DNA of 45,147 nt from Rubrimonas sp036770645 (GTDB lineage Bacteria; Pseudomonadota; Alphaproteobacteria; Rhodobacterales; Rhodobacteraceae): positions 1-45,147 of the forward strand of contig DAIPIU010000020.1 in NCBI GenBank assembly GCA_036770645.1. The letters are read 5' to 3'. Shown here piece by piece: positions 38,146 to 45,147 of the stretch; positions within the stretch are counted from its first letter, which is position 1; every line of letters starts with the position of its first letter. The notes under the pieces were generated by a model. The model was not told where the DNA came from, ran no database searches, and saw only the letters and a list, made by a program, of their open reading frames with translations. The translations under genes were made by a program, and so were the position numbers.

Positions 38146-38979
38146 TCAGTGCGCCATCATCACCGGGAGGCGGGCCTCGCCAAGGATGTCGCGGGTGACG
38201 CCGCCCCAGAGATCCTCGCTGAACTTGCTGTGCTCGTAGGCCCCCATGACCAGCATCTCCGCCCCGGACTCGGCGCAGGCGTCGAGGATGGCGCGGGCGA
38301 TGCGCTGACGCGAGGCGGCACGGTAGAGCCGCATTGCCTCGACGCCGTGCCGGCCCAGCAGGGCGACGACGTCGTCGCCGGCCTCGGGCGGGGCCTCGGG
38401 GCCGTCCGCCACGGTCAGCACCGTGACCCTGCGCACCCCGCCGACCACATGCAGCAGGTCGCCCAGCGCGCGGGCGGCGGCGCGCTTGCCGTCCCAGGCC
38501 AGCAGCATGTGCTGGGGCAGCGCGCCGCCGCCGCGCTCCTCGTCCGGCGCGACGAGGATCGGCCGCCCGCTGCGCAGCGCCATCACGTCCGGTCGCGCGT
38601 CGGCGTGCTCGCGCCCCACCTCGGCCGCGCGGCGGGTCATCACCACCAGATCGTAGGACCGCGCCCGTTCGGGCAGGTCCATGTCCTCCATCCGGTGCAG
38701 ATCGATGAAGCTGGCGCGCTGCGGATCGCCCGCAGCGGCGACCCGGGCCTCGAAATCGGCACGGATCGCCCCCGCAGCCTCGTCCTCGCGGCTGGCGAGC
38801 ATGTCGGCCACGCTGCGGCCGAGAAAGGCGCGGTGCCGCGACTCGATCGGCGCGCGGCCATGCCAGACCACGCCGGTCAGATGCGCCGCGTGGCGCATCT
38901 GAAGCTGCAGCGCGAGGCGCAGGGCCCCGCAGCTGGCCGGATCGCCCGAGAACGCCGCGAGGATGCTTTTCAGCGACAT
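38146..38979 (-). CDS. Universal stress protein (UspA family)
   Basis: A 277-residue protein with two Usp-like halves. The N-terminal half (MSLKSILAAFSGDPASCGALRLALQLQ) is degenerate, and the C-terminal half keeps the nucleotide-binding end MLVMGAYEHSKFSEDLWGGVTRDILGEARLPVMMAH. A role in stress survival is inferred from the family; ATP binding is likely from the G-x2-G-like end. ATG 38979 gives the normal Usp start. It is divergent from the tricarboxylate-transporter operon. Confidence 0.88.
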   Translation of the reverse strand: MSLKSILAAFSGDPASCGALRLALQLQMRHAAHLTGVVWHGRAPIESRHRAFLGRSVADMLASREDEAAGAIRADFEARVAAAGDPQRASFIDLHRMEDMDLPERARSYDLVVMTRRAAEVGREHADARPDVMALRSGRPILVAPDEERGGGALPQHMLLAWDGKRAAARALGDLLHVVGGVRRVTVLTVADGPEAPPEAGDDVVALLGRHGVEAMRLYRAASRQRIARAILDACAESGAEMLVMGAYEHSKFSEDLWGGVTRDILGEARLPVMMAH

Positions 38980-39108
38980 GGCCCGACCCCCAGTTCCGCG
39001 CGTGTCCCACGCGCGCTGTTTCCGTTGTGCGACCATAACATGCAGACGCAGGCCGAAGCGATAGCGAAGAAATCGCCGAGGCTCGCGCTGCGTTGCATCA
39101 AACAATAC

Positions 39109-39206
39109 CAGTTCACTATAGACCGGTTCATTCTGTTCGTGCACACACCATCGCGGTGGCCCGCGATACCACGGAATGCGGCCAAACGACGCAAAATTAT
39201 ATTGCG
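39109..39206. promoter_or_regulatory. AT-richer regulatory region upstream of the tct operon
   Basis: The 299 bases between the stress-protein gene and tctC hold no supported gene. Three GTTC(A/G) copies occur at 39111-39115, 39126-39130 and 39135-39139. A hairpin TCGCGG-TGGC-CCGCGA lies at 39151-39166. A symmetric CGCAA-N7-TTGCG with an AT centre lies at 39190-39206, 73 bases before the tctC ATG at 39279. The last looks like a dimeric regulator site. The base composition is clearly lower in GC than the neighbours, as expected for a promoter. Confidence 0.5.
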
Positions 39207-39278
39207 CCGCATCGAAGTTTGACGTAGGGAAGTTGCTCGCCCCCGCGAGGGTTCGGAAATCAGGGAGGAAACAAGACC

Positions 39279-40256
39279 ATGCGCAACAGCATGACCCGCC
39301 GCGCTGCGCTCGGCGTCGCCGCGACCGCCGCCATGGCTGCGGCCCTGCCCGTCCAGGCCGCGGACTGGCAGCCCGCGCGGCCGGTGGAGATGGTGATCAT
39401 GGCGGGGCAGGGCGGCGGCGCCGACCGTCTCGCGCGCCTGTTCCAGACCATCATCCAGCAGGAGAGCCTGTCGCGCCTGCCCTTCCTGCCGGTCAACAAG
39501 GGCGGCGGGTCGGGGGCCGAGGCGCTGCGCTACCTGAAGGACAACCCCGGCAACCCGCACATCATCATGGCGACGCTGAACAGCTATTTCACGACGCCAA
39601 TCCAGACCGACATCGGCGTCGACATCGAGGAATTCACGCCGCTGGCCCGCATGGCCGTGGATGTGTTCGCCCTTTGGGTCAACGCCGACAGCGGCATCGA
39701 GACGCTCGAGCAGTATGTCGAGGCCGCGAAGGCCGCCGGCGGCGCCTGGCGGATGGGCGGCACGGGCAGCGGGCAGGAGGACAGCCTCGTCACCGCGCTG
39801 CTCGAGCGCGAGTTCGGCATCAAGCACACCTACGTCCCGATGAGCGGCGGCGGCGACGTCGCCACGCAGCTCGCGGGCGGCCACATCGACGCCAGCGTGA
39901 ACAACCCCTCCGAGGCCATCGGCTTCTGGCAGGCGGGCAAGGTGCGCCCGATCGCGCTGCTGACGGCCGACCGGCTCGAAAGCATGCCGGGCGTGCCGAC
40001 CTTCGCCGAACTCGGCACGCCGCTGGAATACTACATGCAGCGCAGCTTCGTCGCGCCCGCCGGGCTGACCGAGGCGCAGCAGGCCTATTACGCCGACCTG
40101 TTCCGGCGCCTCAGCGAAAGCGCCGCCTGGCAGACCTACGCGTCCGAGCAGGCGCTGCTGACCGACTTCCTGACCGGGGACGACCTTCAGGCCTACTTCC
40201 TGCGCGAGCGCGAGCTGCACCGCGGCATCCTCGCCACGCTCGACCAGCCGTCCTGA
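39279..40256 (+). CDS. tctC: Tripartite tricarboxylate transporter binding protein TctC-like
   Basis: A 325-residue periplasmic binding protein of the Bug/TctC family. The N-terminus MRNSMTRRAALGVAATAAMAAALPVQA has a twin-arginine-like RR before a hydrophobic core, so export may be by Tat or Sec. VEMVIMAGQGGGADRLARLFQ, VNKGGGSGAEALRYLK and TGSGQED match the family. The ligand is a carboxylate but cannot be named from sequence. GGGAGG lies about ten bases before the ATG. A very stable hairpin follows the stop before tctB. Confidence 0.9.
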   Translation: MRNSMTRRAALGVAATAAMAAALPVQAADWQPARPVEMVIMAGQGGGADRLARLFQTIIQQESLSRLPFLPVNKGGGSGAEALRYLKDNPGNPHIIMATLNSYFTTPIQTDIGVDIEEFTPLARMAVDVFALWVNADSGIETLEQYVEAAKAAGGAWRMGGTGSGQEDSLVTALLEREFGIKHTYVPMSGGGDVATQLAGGHIDASVNNPSEAIGFWQAGKVRPIALLTADRLESMPGVPTFAELGTPLEYYMQRSFVAPAGLTEAQQAYYADLFRRLSESAAWQTYASEQALLTDFLTGDDLQAYFLRERELHRGILATLDQPS

Positions 40257-40288
40257 CCGCACAACCGGCGCAAGTCCCGTCCTGCAGA

Positions 40289-40316
40289 GCCGGATGCGGC
40301 TTCGGCCGCGTCCGGC
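40289..40316 (+). terminator. UUCG-capped hairpin between tctC and tctB
   Basis: GCCGGATGCGGC (40289-40300) pairs with GCCGCGTCCGGC (40305-40316) through 12 positions, one a G-T wobble, around the loop TTCG closed by C-G. It lies 32 bases after the tctC stop. No T-run follows. It probably protects the tctC message or attenuates downstream expression. Confidence 0.65.
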
Positions 40317-40365
40317 GAAGCGTGCCGCCCGTTCCCGCATCGCACCGGAAGGAAAGCCCGTCGCC

Positions 40366-40872
40366 ATGCTGAAAGCCCTGATGAAACCCGAAAGCCTCAT
40401 CGCCGCGGGACTGATGGCGTTCGCGGCGTGGTGCATGCTGCTGGCGACCGAGCTCGCCATCGGCTGGGACGGCGCCCGCGGGCCGGGGGGCGGGGCGTTC
40501 CCGTTCTGGCTGTCCGCGATCATGCTGGCCGCGACCGGCGCCGTCTTCCTGCGCTCGGTGCTGGCCGGCGTGCGGCCAGTCGACCGCGCGCCGTTCTTCG
40601 AACCCGACATGGTGGGGTCGGTGGCCGCGGTGGTGCTGGCCCTTACCGTCACCGTGGCGCTGCTGCCCATAGCCGGCACCTACATCGCCATCCCGCTGTT
40701 CATGCTGTGGTACCTGCGATTCTTCGGCCGCAACGGCTGGACCGTGACGCTCGCGATCACGCTGGCGACACCGATGGTGCTGTTCTTCTTCTTCGAGGTC
40801 GCGCTCCTGATCCTGCTGCCGAAGGGCTATACCGAGCCGCTGTTCTTTCCGCTTTACGCCATGTTCTTCTGA
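40366..40872 (+). CDS. tctB: Tripartite tricarboxylate transporter small membrane subunit TctB-like
   Basis: A 168-residue integral membrane protein with four hydrophobic segments, the first near residues 10-30 (LIAAGLMAFAAWCMLLATELAIGW). The GARGPGGGAFPFWLSAIML segment is typical of TctB. ATG 40366 has ggaaggaaag just upstream; the longer frame from 40294 would start in the hairpin and is rejected. tctA follows after 11 bases. Confidence 0.86.
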   Translation: MLKALMKPESLIAAGLMAFAAWCMLLATELAIGWDGARGPGGGAFPFWLSAIMLAATGAVFLRSVLAGVRPVDRAPFFEPDMVGSVAAVVLALTVTVALLPIAGTYIAIPLFMLWYLRFFGRNGWTVTLAITLATPMVLFFFFEVALLILLPKGYTEPLFFPLYAMFF

Positions 40873-40883
40873 CGGGGGCCGCC

Positions 40884-42395
40884 GTGGAAATCCTCTCGCT
40901 GCTCGGCCAGGGCTTCGCCGTCTCGCTCCAGCCGCTCAACATCGCGATCGTGGTCGTCGGCGTCACGCTGGGCCTGTTCGTGGGCGCGATGCCCGGGCTC
41001 GGCTCGGTCAACGGCGTTGCCATCGTGCTGCCGCTGACCTTCATCGTGCCGCCGGCCTCGGCGATCATCTTCCTCGCGGCGCTGTACTACGGCGCGATGT
41101 ACGGGGGTGCGATCAGCTCGATCCTGCTGGGCATCCCCGGGGCCTCGACCGCGGTCGCCACAACCTTCGACGGCAGGCCCATGGCGCAGCAGGGCAAGGC
41201 CGGTCTGGCGCTGATCGCCGCCGCCGGGGCCTCCTTCGTGGGGGGCACGATCTCGGTGGTCCTGTTCACCCTGTTCGCCGTGCCGCTGGCCGATTTCTCG
41301 CTGCGCTTCGGTGCCGCCGAGAACTTCGCGCTGGTGCTGCTGGCCTTCACCACCTTCGTCGGGCTCGGCGGCGACGACACGCTCAAGACCATCGCCATGA
41401 TCTGCCTCGGGCTGGTCCTGTCGACGGTGGGGCTCGACCTCATCACGGGGCAGCCGCGGCTGGTGTTCTTCGACCTGCCGGGCTTCTATGCAGGCGTGTC
41501 GTTCCTCGTGCTCGCCATCGGCGTCTACGGCGTGGGCGAGGTGCTGTGGACGATCGAGAAATCGCGCGTCGCGCCGACCGTGACCCCTGCGAAGATCTCG
41601 ATGGCCGAGATGCGCCACGCCTTCGGCCTGATCGCGCGGACCTGGCGCACCATGACCATGGGCTCGGTGCTGGGCTTCTTCGTCGGCATGCTGCCGGCGG
41701 CGGGCGCGACCCCGGCCTCGCTGATGGCCTACGGCATCGCCAAAAGCACGTCGAAGACGCCCGAGACCTTCGGCCGCGGCAACATCGAGGGCGTCGTGGC
41801 GCCGGAGACGGCGAACAACGCCGCCTCCACGGGGTCGCTGCTGCCGATGCTGTCGCTCGGCATCCCCGGCTCGCCCACCACGGCGCTGCTGCTGGGCGGC
41901 ATGGTGATGTGGGGGCTGATGCCCGGCCCGATGCTGTTCCGCGAGCAGTCGGATTTCGTCTGGGGGCTGATCTCGTCGCTCTACACCGCCAACCTCGCGG
42001 CGGTGCTGGTCAACCTCGCGCTGATCCCGCTGTTCGTCTGGGCGCTGAAGATGCCGTTCTCGGTGCTGTGCACGGTGGTGCTGGTGCTGTGCATCGTCGG
42101 CGGCTATGCCCCGGGCCAGCGGCTGCACGATGTCTGGCTGATCGTCGGCCTCGGCGTCGTCGCCTATCTGCTGCGCAAGGCGGACTACCCGCTCGCGCCG
42201 CTGGTGCTGGCGCTGGTGCTGGGCCCGGTGATGGAGCAGAGCTTCCGCCAGGCGCTGATCGCGGCGCAGGGCGATGCGACCACCTTCGTCACCCGGCCGC
42301 TGTCGGCCGTTTTCGTCGCGATTGCGGCGGTGTTCTTCCTGCTGCCGGCGCTTTCCCGGCTCTGGACCCGGCGCGGGGCGTCCCGCACTGCGTGA
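40884..42395 (+). CDS. tctA: Tripartite tricarboxylate transporter large permease TctA-like
   Basis: A 503-residue permease with about 11-12 hydrophobic segments. The family signatures GLFVGAMPGLGSVNGVAIVLPLTF, YYGAMYGGAISSILLGIPGAS, FFVGMLPAAGATPASLMAYG and LSLGIPGSPTTALLLGG are present. It transports the ligand delivered by TctC, driven by an ion gradient. The GTG at 40884 fits the normal family N-terminus (VEILSLLGQGF). The acyl-CoA ligase gene follows after 44 bases. Confidence 0.94.
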   Translation: MEILSLLGQGFAVSLQPLNIAIVVVGVTLGLFVGAMPGLGSVNGVAIVLPLTFIVPPASAIIFLAALYYGAMYGGAISSILLGIPGASTAVATTFDGRPMAQQGKAGLALIAAAGASFVGGTISVVLFTLFAVPLADFSLRFGAAENFALVLLAFTTFVGLGGDDTLKTIAMICLGLVLSTVGLDLITGQPRLVFFDLPGFYAGVSFLVLAIGVYGVGEVLWTIEKSRVAPTVTPAKISMAEMRHAFGLIARTWRTMTMGSVLGFFVGMLPAAGATPASLMAYGIAKSTSKTPETFGRGNIEGVVAPETANNAASTGSLLPMLSLGIPGSPTTALLLGGMVMWGLMPGPMLFREQSDFVWGLISSLYTANLAAVLVNLALIPLFVWALKMPFSVLCTVVLVLCIVGGYAPGQRLHDVWLIVGLGVVAYLLRKADYPLAPLVLALVLGPVMEQSFRQALIAAQGDATTFVTRPLSAVFVAIAAVFFLLPALSRLWTRRGASRTA

Positions 42396-42439
42396 CCCCG
42401 CGCGACGGGTCATGTTCCGATCAACGGAGACTGCACACC

Positions 42440-43981
42440 ATGTCGGACACCCTCAAGGCCCTGCTGGCCGACCATCCCGCCGATGCGCCGGCGCTCGGCG
42501 CGCCCGACCGGCCCTGGCTCAGCCATGGCGGGCTGCGCGACCTCGCGGCCGCGACCGCCTCCAGCCTGCACGCGGCCGGGATCGGGCGCGGCGACCGGGT
42601 GGCCATCGTGCTGCCGAACGGGCCCGAGATGGCCGCGGCCTTCGTCACGGTGGCGCAGGCCGCGACCACCGCGCCGCTGAACCCCGCCTACCGGGTGGAC
42701 GAGTTCGACTTCTACCTGTCCGACCTGAAGGCCAAGGCCGTGATCCTGCCCGAGGGCTATGACGGCCCGGCGCTCGAGGCCGCGGGCCGGCACGGCCTTG
42801 CCGTGCTGCGCCTGTCCTTCGACCCGGCCGGCCCAGCGGGCCTGTTCGCCCTGCGCGCCGAGGGCGCGGCGGCCGGCGCGCCCGATGCGGCCGCGGCGGG
42901 CCCGGACGACATCGCGCTGATCCTGCACACCTCGGGCACGACCTCGCGCCCCAAGATCGTGCCGCTGCTGCAGCGCAACGTCGCCGCCTCGGCGCGCCAC
43001 ATCGGGGCCTCGCTGGCGCTGACGCCGGCCGACCGCTGCATGAACATGATGCCGCTGTTCCACATCCACGGCCTGCTGGCGGCGATCTCGTCCAGCCTCG
43101 CCGCCGGGGCCTCGATCTGGTGCGCGCCCGGCTTCGACGCGCTGCGGGTGTTCGGCTGGCTCGATGCCGCCCGGCCCAGCTGGTACACGGCGGTGCCGAC
43201 CATGCACCAGGCGATCCTCGCCCGCGCGCCGCGCAACGCCGACGCCGTGGCGCGCGCGCGGCTGCGGCTGATCCGCTCCTCCTCCGCCTCGCTGCCGCCG
43301 CAGGTGATGGTGGCGCTGTCGGAGACCTTCGGCTGCCCGGTGATCGAGAGCTACGGCATGACCGAGGCCGCGCACCAGATGGCGTCGAACCCGCTGCCGC
43401 CGCGGGCGCAGAAGCCCGGCTCGGTGGGCGTCGCGGCGGGGCCGGAGGTGCGCGTCGCGCACGAGATCGAGAACCGGCTGCTGGCCATGGACGCGACCGG
43501 CGAGGTGGTGATCTCGGGCCCCAACGTCACGCCGGGCTACGAGGGCAACCCGGAGGCGAACGCCAAGAACTTCTTCGAGGCCGATGGGCGGCGCTGGTTC
43601 CGGACCGGCGACCAGGGGGCCTTCGACGCCGAGGGCTATCTCTGCCTGACGGGCCGCCTGAAGGAGATCATCAACCGCGGCGGCGAGAAGGTCAGCCCGC
43701 TCGAGGTCGACGCCGTGCTGATGGACCACCCCGCCGTGGCGCAGGTTGTGACCTTCGCCCTGCCCCACCCGAAGCTGGGCGAGGAGGTCGCGGCGGCGGT
43801 GGTGCTGCGCGAGGGGATGACCGCCACCGAGCGCGAGATCCGCGACTTCGCCGCCGGCCGGCTGGCCGACTTCAAGGCCCCGCGCAAGGTGCTGATCCTC
43901 GACGAGATCCCCAAGGGCGCCACGGGCAAGCTGCAGCGCATCGGCCTCGCCGAGAAGCTGGGCCTCGCGGCGGAGGCGTGA
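42440..43981 (+). CDS. AMP-forming acyl-CoA ligase, oxalate-CoA ligase-like
   Basis: A 513-residue adenylate-forming ligase. The phosphate loop is T164-SGTTSRPK172, followed by MMPLFHIHGLLAAISSSL, RSSSASLPPQ, SYGMTEAAHQMASNPLPPRAQKPGSVG, TGDQGAFDAEGYLCLTGRLKEIINRGGEKVSPLEVD and the C-terminal catalytic lysine in ATGKLQR. The HQMxSNPLP stretch and MPLFHxHGLLA resemble the AAE3/Pcs60 branch, whose members activate oxalate. Placement right after tctCBA suggests it activates the imported carboxylate. Substrate is inference. Confidence 0.85.
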   Translation: MSDTLKALLADHPADAPALGAPDRPWLSHGGLRDLAAATASSLHAAGIGRGDRVAIVLPNGPEMAAAFVTVAQAATTAPLNPAYRVDEFDFYLSDLKAKAVILPEGYDGPALEAAGRHGLAVLRLSFDPAGPAGLFALRAEGAAAGAPDAAAAGPDDIALILHTSGTTSRPKIVPLLQRNVAASARHIGASLALTPADRCMNMMPLFHIHGLLAAISSSLAAGASIWCAPGFDALRVFGWLDAARPSWYTAVPTMHQAILARAPRNADAVARARLRLIRSSSASLPPQVMVALSETFGCPVIESYGMTEAAHQMASNPLPPRAQKPGSVGVAAGPEVRVAHEIENRLLAMDATGEVVISGPNVTPGYEGNPEANAKNFFEADGRRWFRTGDQGAFDAEGYLCLTGRLKEIINRGGEKVSPLEVDAVLMDHPAVAQVVTFALPHPKLGEEVAAAVVLREGMTATEREIRDFAAGRLADFKAPRKVLILDEIPKGATGKLQRIGLAEKLGLAAEA

Positions 43982-43985
43982 GCGG

Positions 43986-44963
43986 ATGAGGATCTGCATC
44001 TTCGGGGCCGGCGCCATCGGCGGCTACATGGGGGCCAAGCTCGCGAAGGGCGGGGCGGATGTCAGCCTGGTCGCGCGCGGCCCGCATCTGGCCGCGATGC
44101 GCGCGCGGGGCCTGACCCTGATCGAGGAGGAGGGGACCTTCACCGTGCCCGTCCGCGCGGCGGAGGACCCGGCCGAGCTCGGCCCGCAGGATTACGTCGT
44201 CGTGACGCTGAAGGCCCATTCCGTGCCGCCGGTGGTGGGGCGGATGCAGCCGCTGATCGGCCCCGGCACCACCATCGTGTCGGGCGTGAACGGCGTGCCC
44301 TGGTGGTACTTCCACGGGCTGGAGGGACCGCTGGCCGGCACGCGGCTGGAGAGCGTCGATCCCGGCGGCGCGCAGTGGGAGGGGTTCGGCCCCGAGCGGG
44401 TGCTGGGCTGCGTCGTCTATCCGGCCGCCGAGGTGGCGGAGCCGGGCGTGATCCGGCACATCGAGGGCAACCGCTTCACCCTGGGCGAGCCGACGGGCGA
44501 GAAATCAGCCCGCGCCGTTCGCCTGTCCGATGCGCTGCAGGCCGTGGGCCTGAAGGCCCCGGTGCGCCCGCGCATCCGCGACGAGATCTGGGTCAAGCTG
44601 TGGGGCAACCTGTCCTTCAACCCGATCTCGGCGCTGACGCACGCGACGCTCGACGTGCTGTGCACCGATACCGGCACGCGCGCCGTGGCGCGGGCGATGA
44701 TGCTGGAGGCGCAGGCCATCGCCGAGGCGCTGGGGGTGAAGTTCCCCATCGACGTCGACCGGCGCATCGACGGCGGGGCGGCGGTCGGGGCGCATCGCAC
44801 CTCGATGCTCCAGGATCTCGACGCGGGCCGGCCGATGGAGATCGACGCGCTGGTGACGGCGGTGCAGGAGCTGGGCCGGCTGACCGGCGTGCCCACGCCG
44901 ACCATCGACACGGTGCTGGCGCTGGTCCGCCTGCGCGCCCGCAGCGCGGGGCTTTACGGCTGA
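43986..44963 (+). CDS. 2-dehydropantoate 2-reductase (ApbA/PanE) family dehydrogenase
   Basis: A 325-residue NADP-type dehydrogenase. The nucleotide site is IFGAGAIGGYMGAKLAKGG, the helical domain carries RDEIWVKLWGNLSFNPISALT with the candidate catalytic lysine, and HRTSMLQDLDAGRPMEIDAL closes the active site. True PanE acts in pantothenate synthesis, but many homologues near transporters act on other 2-oxo or 2-hydroxy acids. It lies four bases after the ligase, so it belongs to the same operon. Confidence 0.85.
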   Translation: MRICIFGAGAIGGYMGAKLAKGGADVSLVARGPHLAAMRARGLTLIEEEGTFTVPVRAAEDPAELGPQDYVVVTLKAHSVPPVVGRMQPLIGPGTTIVSGVNGVPWWYFHGLEGPLAGTRLESVDPGGAQWEGFGPERVLGCVVYPAAEVAEPGVIRHIEGNRFTLGEPTGEKSARAVRLSDALQAVGLKAPVRPRIRDEIWVKLWGNLSFNPISALTHATLDVLCTDTGTRAVARAMMLEAQAIAEALGVKFPIDVDRRIDGGAAVGAHRTSMLQDLDAGRPMEIDALVTAVQELGRLTGVPTPTIDTVLALVRLRARSAGLYG

Positions 44964-45147
44964 GGCCGCGTCCCGACGGGCGCGGTCCGCAGCGCCGCGC
45001 CCTCGACCCGCCCATCCGGGGAGAAGCCGCCGTGTCCCAGCGCGGGACAGTTGATATCATTGCATGAACTTGGTTAACGCGTTGATGAAACCATAATTTC
45101 CCAATCCGTTCGCCCTGTCGCGGCGCGGTGTGTGCCGGCCGATGGGC
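44964..45147. promoter_or_regulatory. Intergenic region with a promoter-like AT-rich segment at the window end
   Basis: No gene is supported in these 184 bases. From 45050 the base composition drops in GC. TTGGTT at 45070-45075 and CATAAT at 45092-45097 are 16 bases apart, a plausible sigma-70-type promoter reading rightward. A palindromic AACGCGTT at 45076-45083 lies between them. It probably drives a gene just beyond the window. Confidence 0.45.

Overview
The window comes from a very GC-rich alphaproteobacterium, most likely a Rhodobacterales/Rhodobacteraceae member. A hand count of one 60-base line at 2401 gives about 73% G+C. The assignment rests on the Rhodobacter-type aerobic (cob) cobalamin gene order, the hisD-UPF0262-low-molecular-weight phosphatase block, a solitary CbiM-like permease under a cobalamin riboswitch, MeaB, PHB-related genes and a tripartite tricarboxylate transporter. 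No rRNA, tRNA, insertion sequence, prophage or CRISPR array was seen.

Region 1 (1-14850) is a near-complete aerobic corrin-ring operon on the + strand: DUF1636, cobW, cobN, cobG, cobH, cobI, cobJ, cobL, cobE, cobM, cobB, cobA, cobF. Many genes are joined by ATGA or GTGA overlaps. cobK alone lies antisense inside the operon; its start codon shares a CATG palindrome with the cobL start. A cbiM-like permease runs toward cobF and sits behind a clear cobalamin riboswitch (about 14895-15080, minus strand), so the product of the biosynthetic genes probably controls metal uptake. Nucleotide-loop genes and cobS/cobT are not here.

Region 2 (15196-19850) holds a small Dabb protein and a four-gene sugar ABC transporter with strong stem-loops just after the binding-protein gene. 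Region 3 (19909-29153) is mostly housekeeping: valS with an anomalous low-GC segment, a DUF3108 exported protein, meaB (B12-dependent mutase chaperone), a hypothetical protein, an SDR/epimerase, an exported TPR protein, an enoyl-CoA hydratase and an RluA-type pseudouridine synthase. Region 4 (29153-35178) holds crcB, a BLUF photoreceptor, a DegP/HtrA protease, GNAT and NTF2-like proteins, a phasin-like protein with a PHB depolymerase, and murI. Region 5 (35323-38979) holds a VOC protein, hisD, a UPF0262 protein, a phosphatase and a universal stress protein.

Region 6 (39279-44963) looks like one catabolic operon: tctC-tctB-tctA, an acyl-CoA ligase resembling the oxalate-CoA ligase (AAE3/Pcs60) branch, and a ketopantoate-reductase-like dehydrogenase. 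It suggests uptake and CoA activation of an unidentified carboxylate. A relatively AT-rich region with inverted repeats precedes it.

No clearly new multi-gene system is visible. The strongest oddities are the cobK/cobL shared start site, the low-GC insertion in valS, a hairpin that could hide the valS ribosome binding site, the orphan riboswitch-controlled cbiM, and the transporter/CoA-ligase operon.
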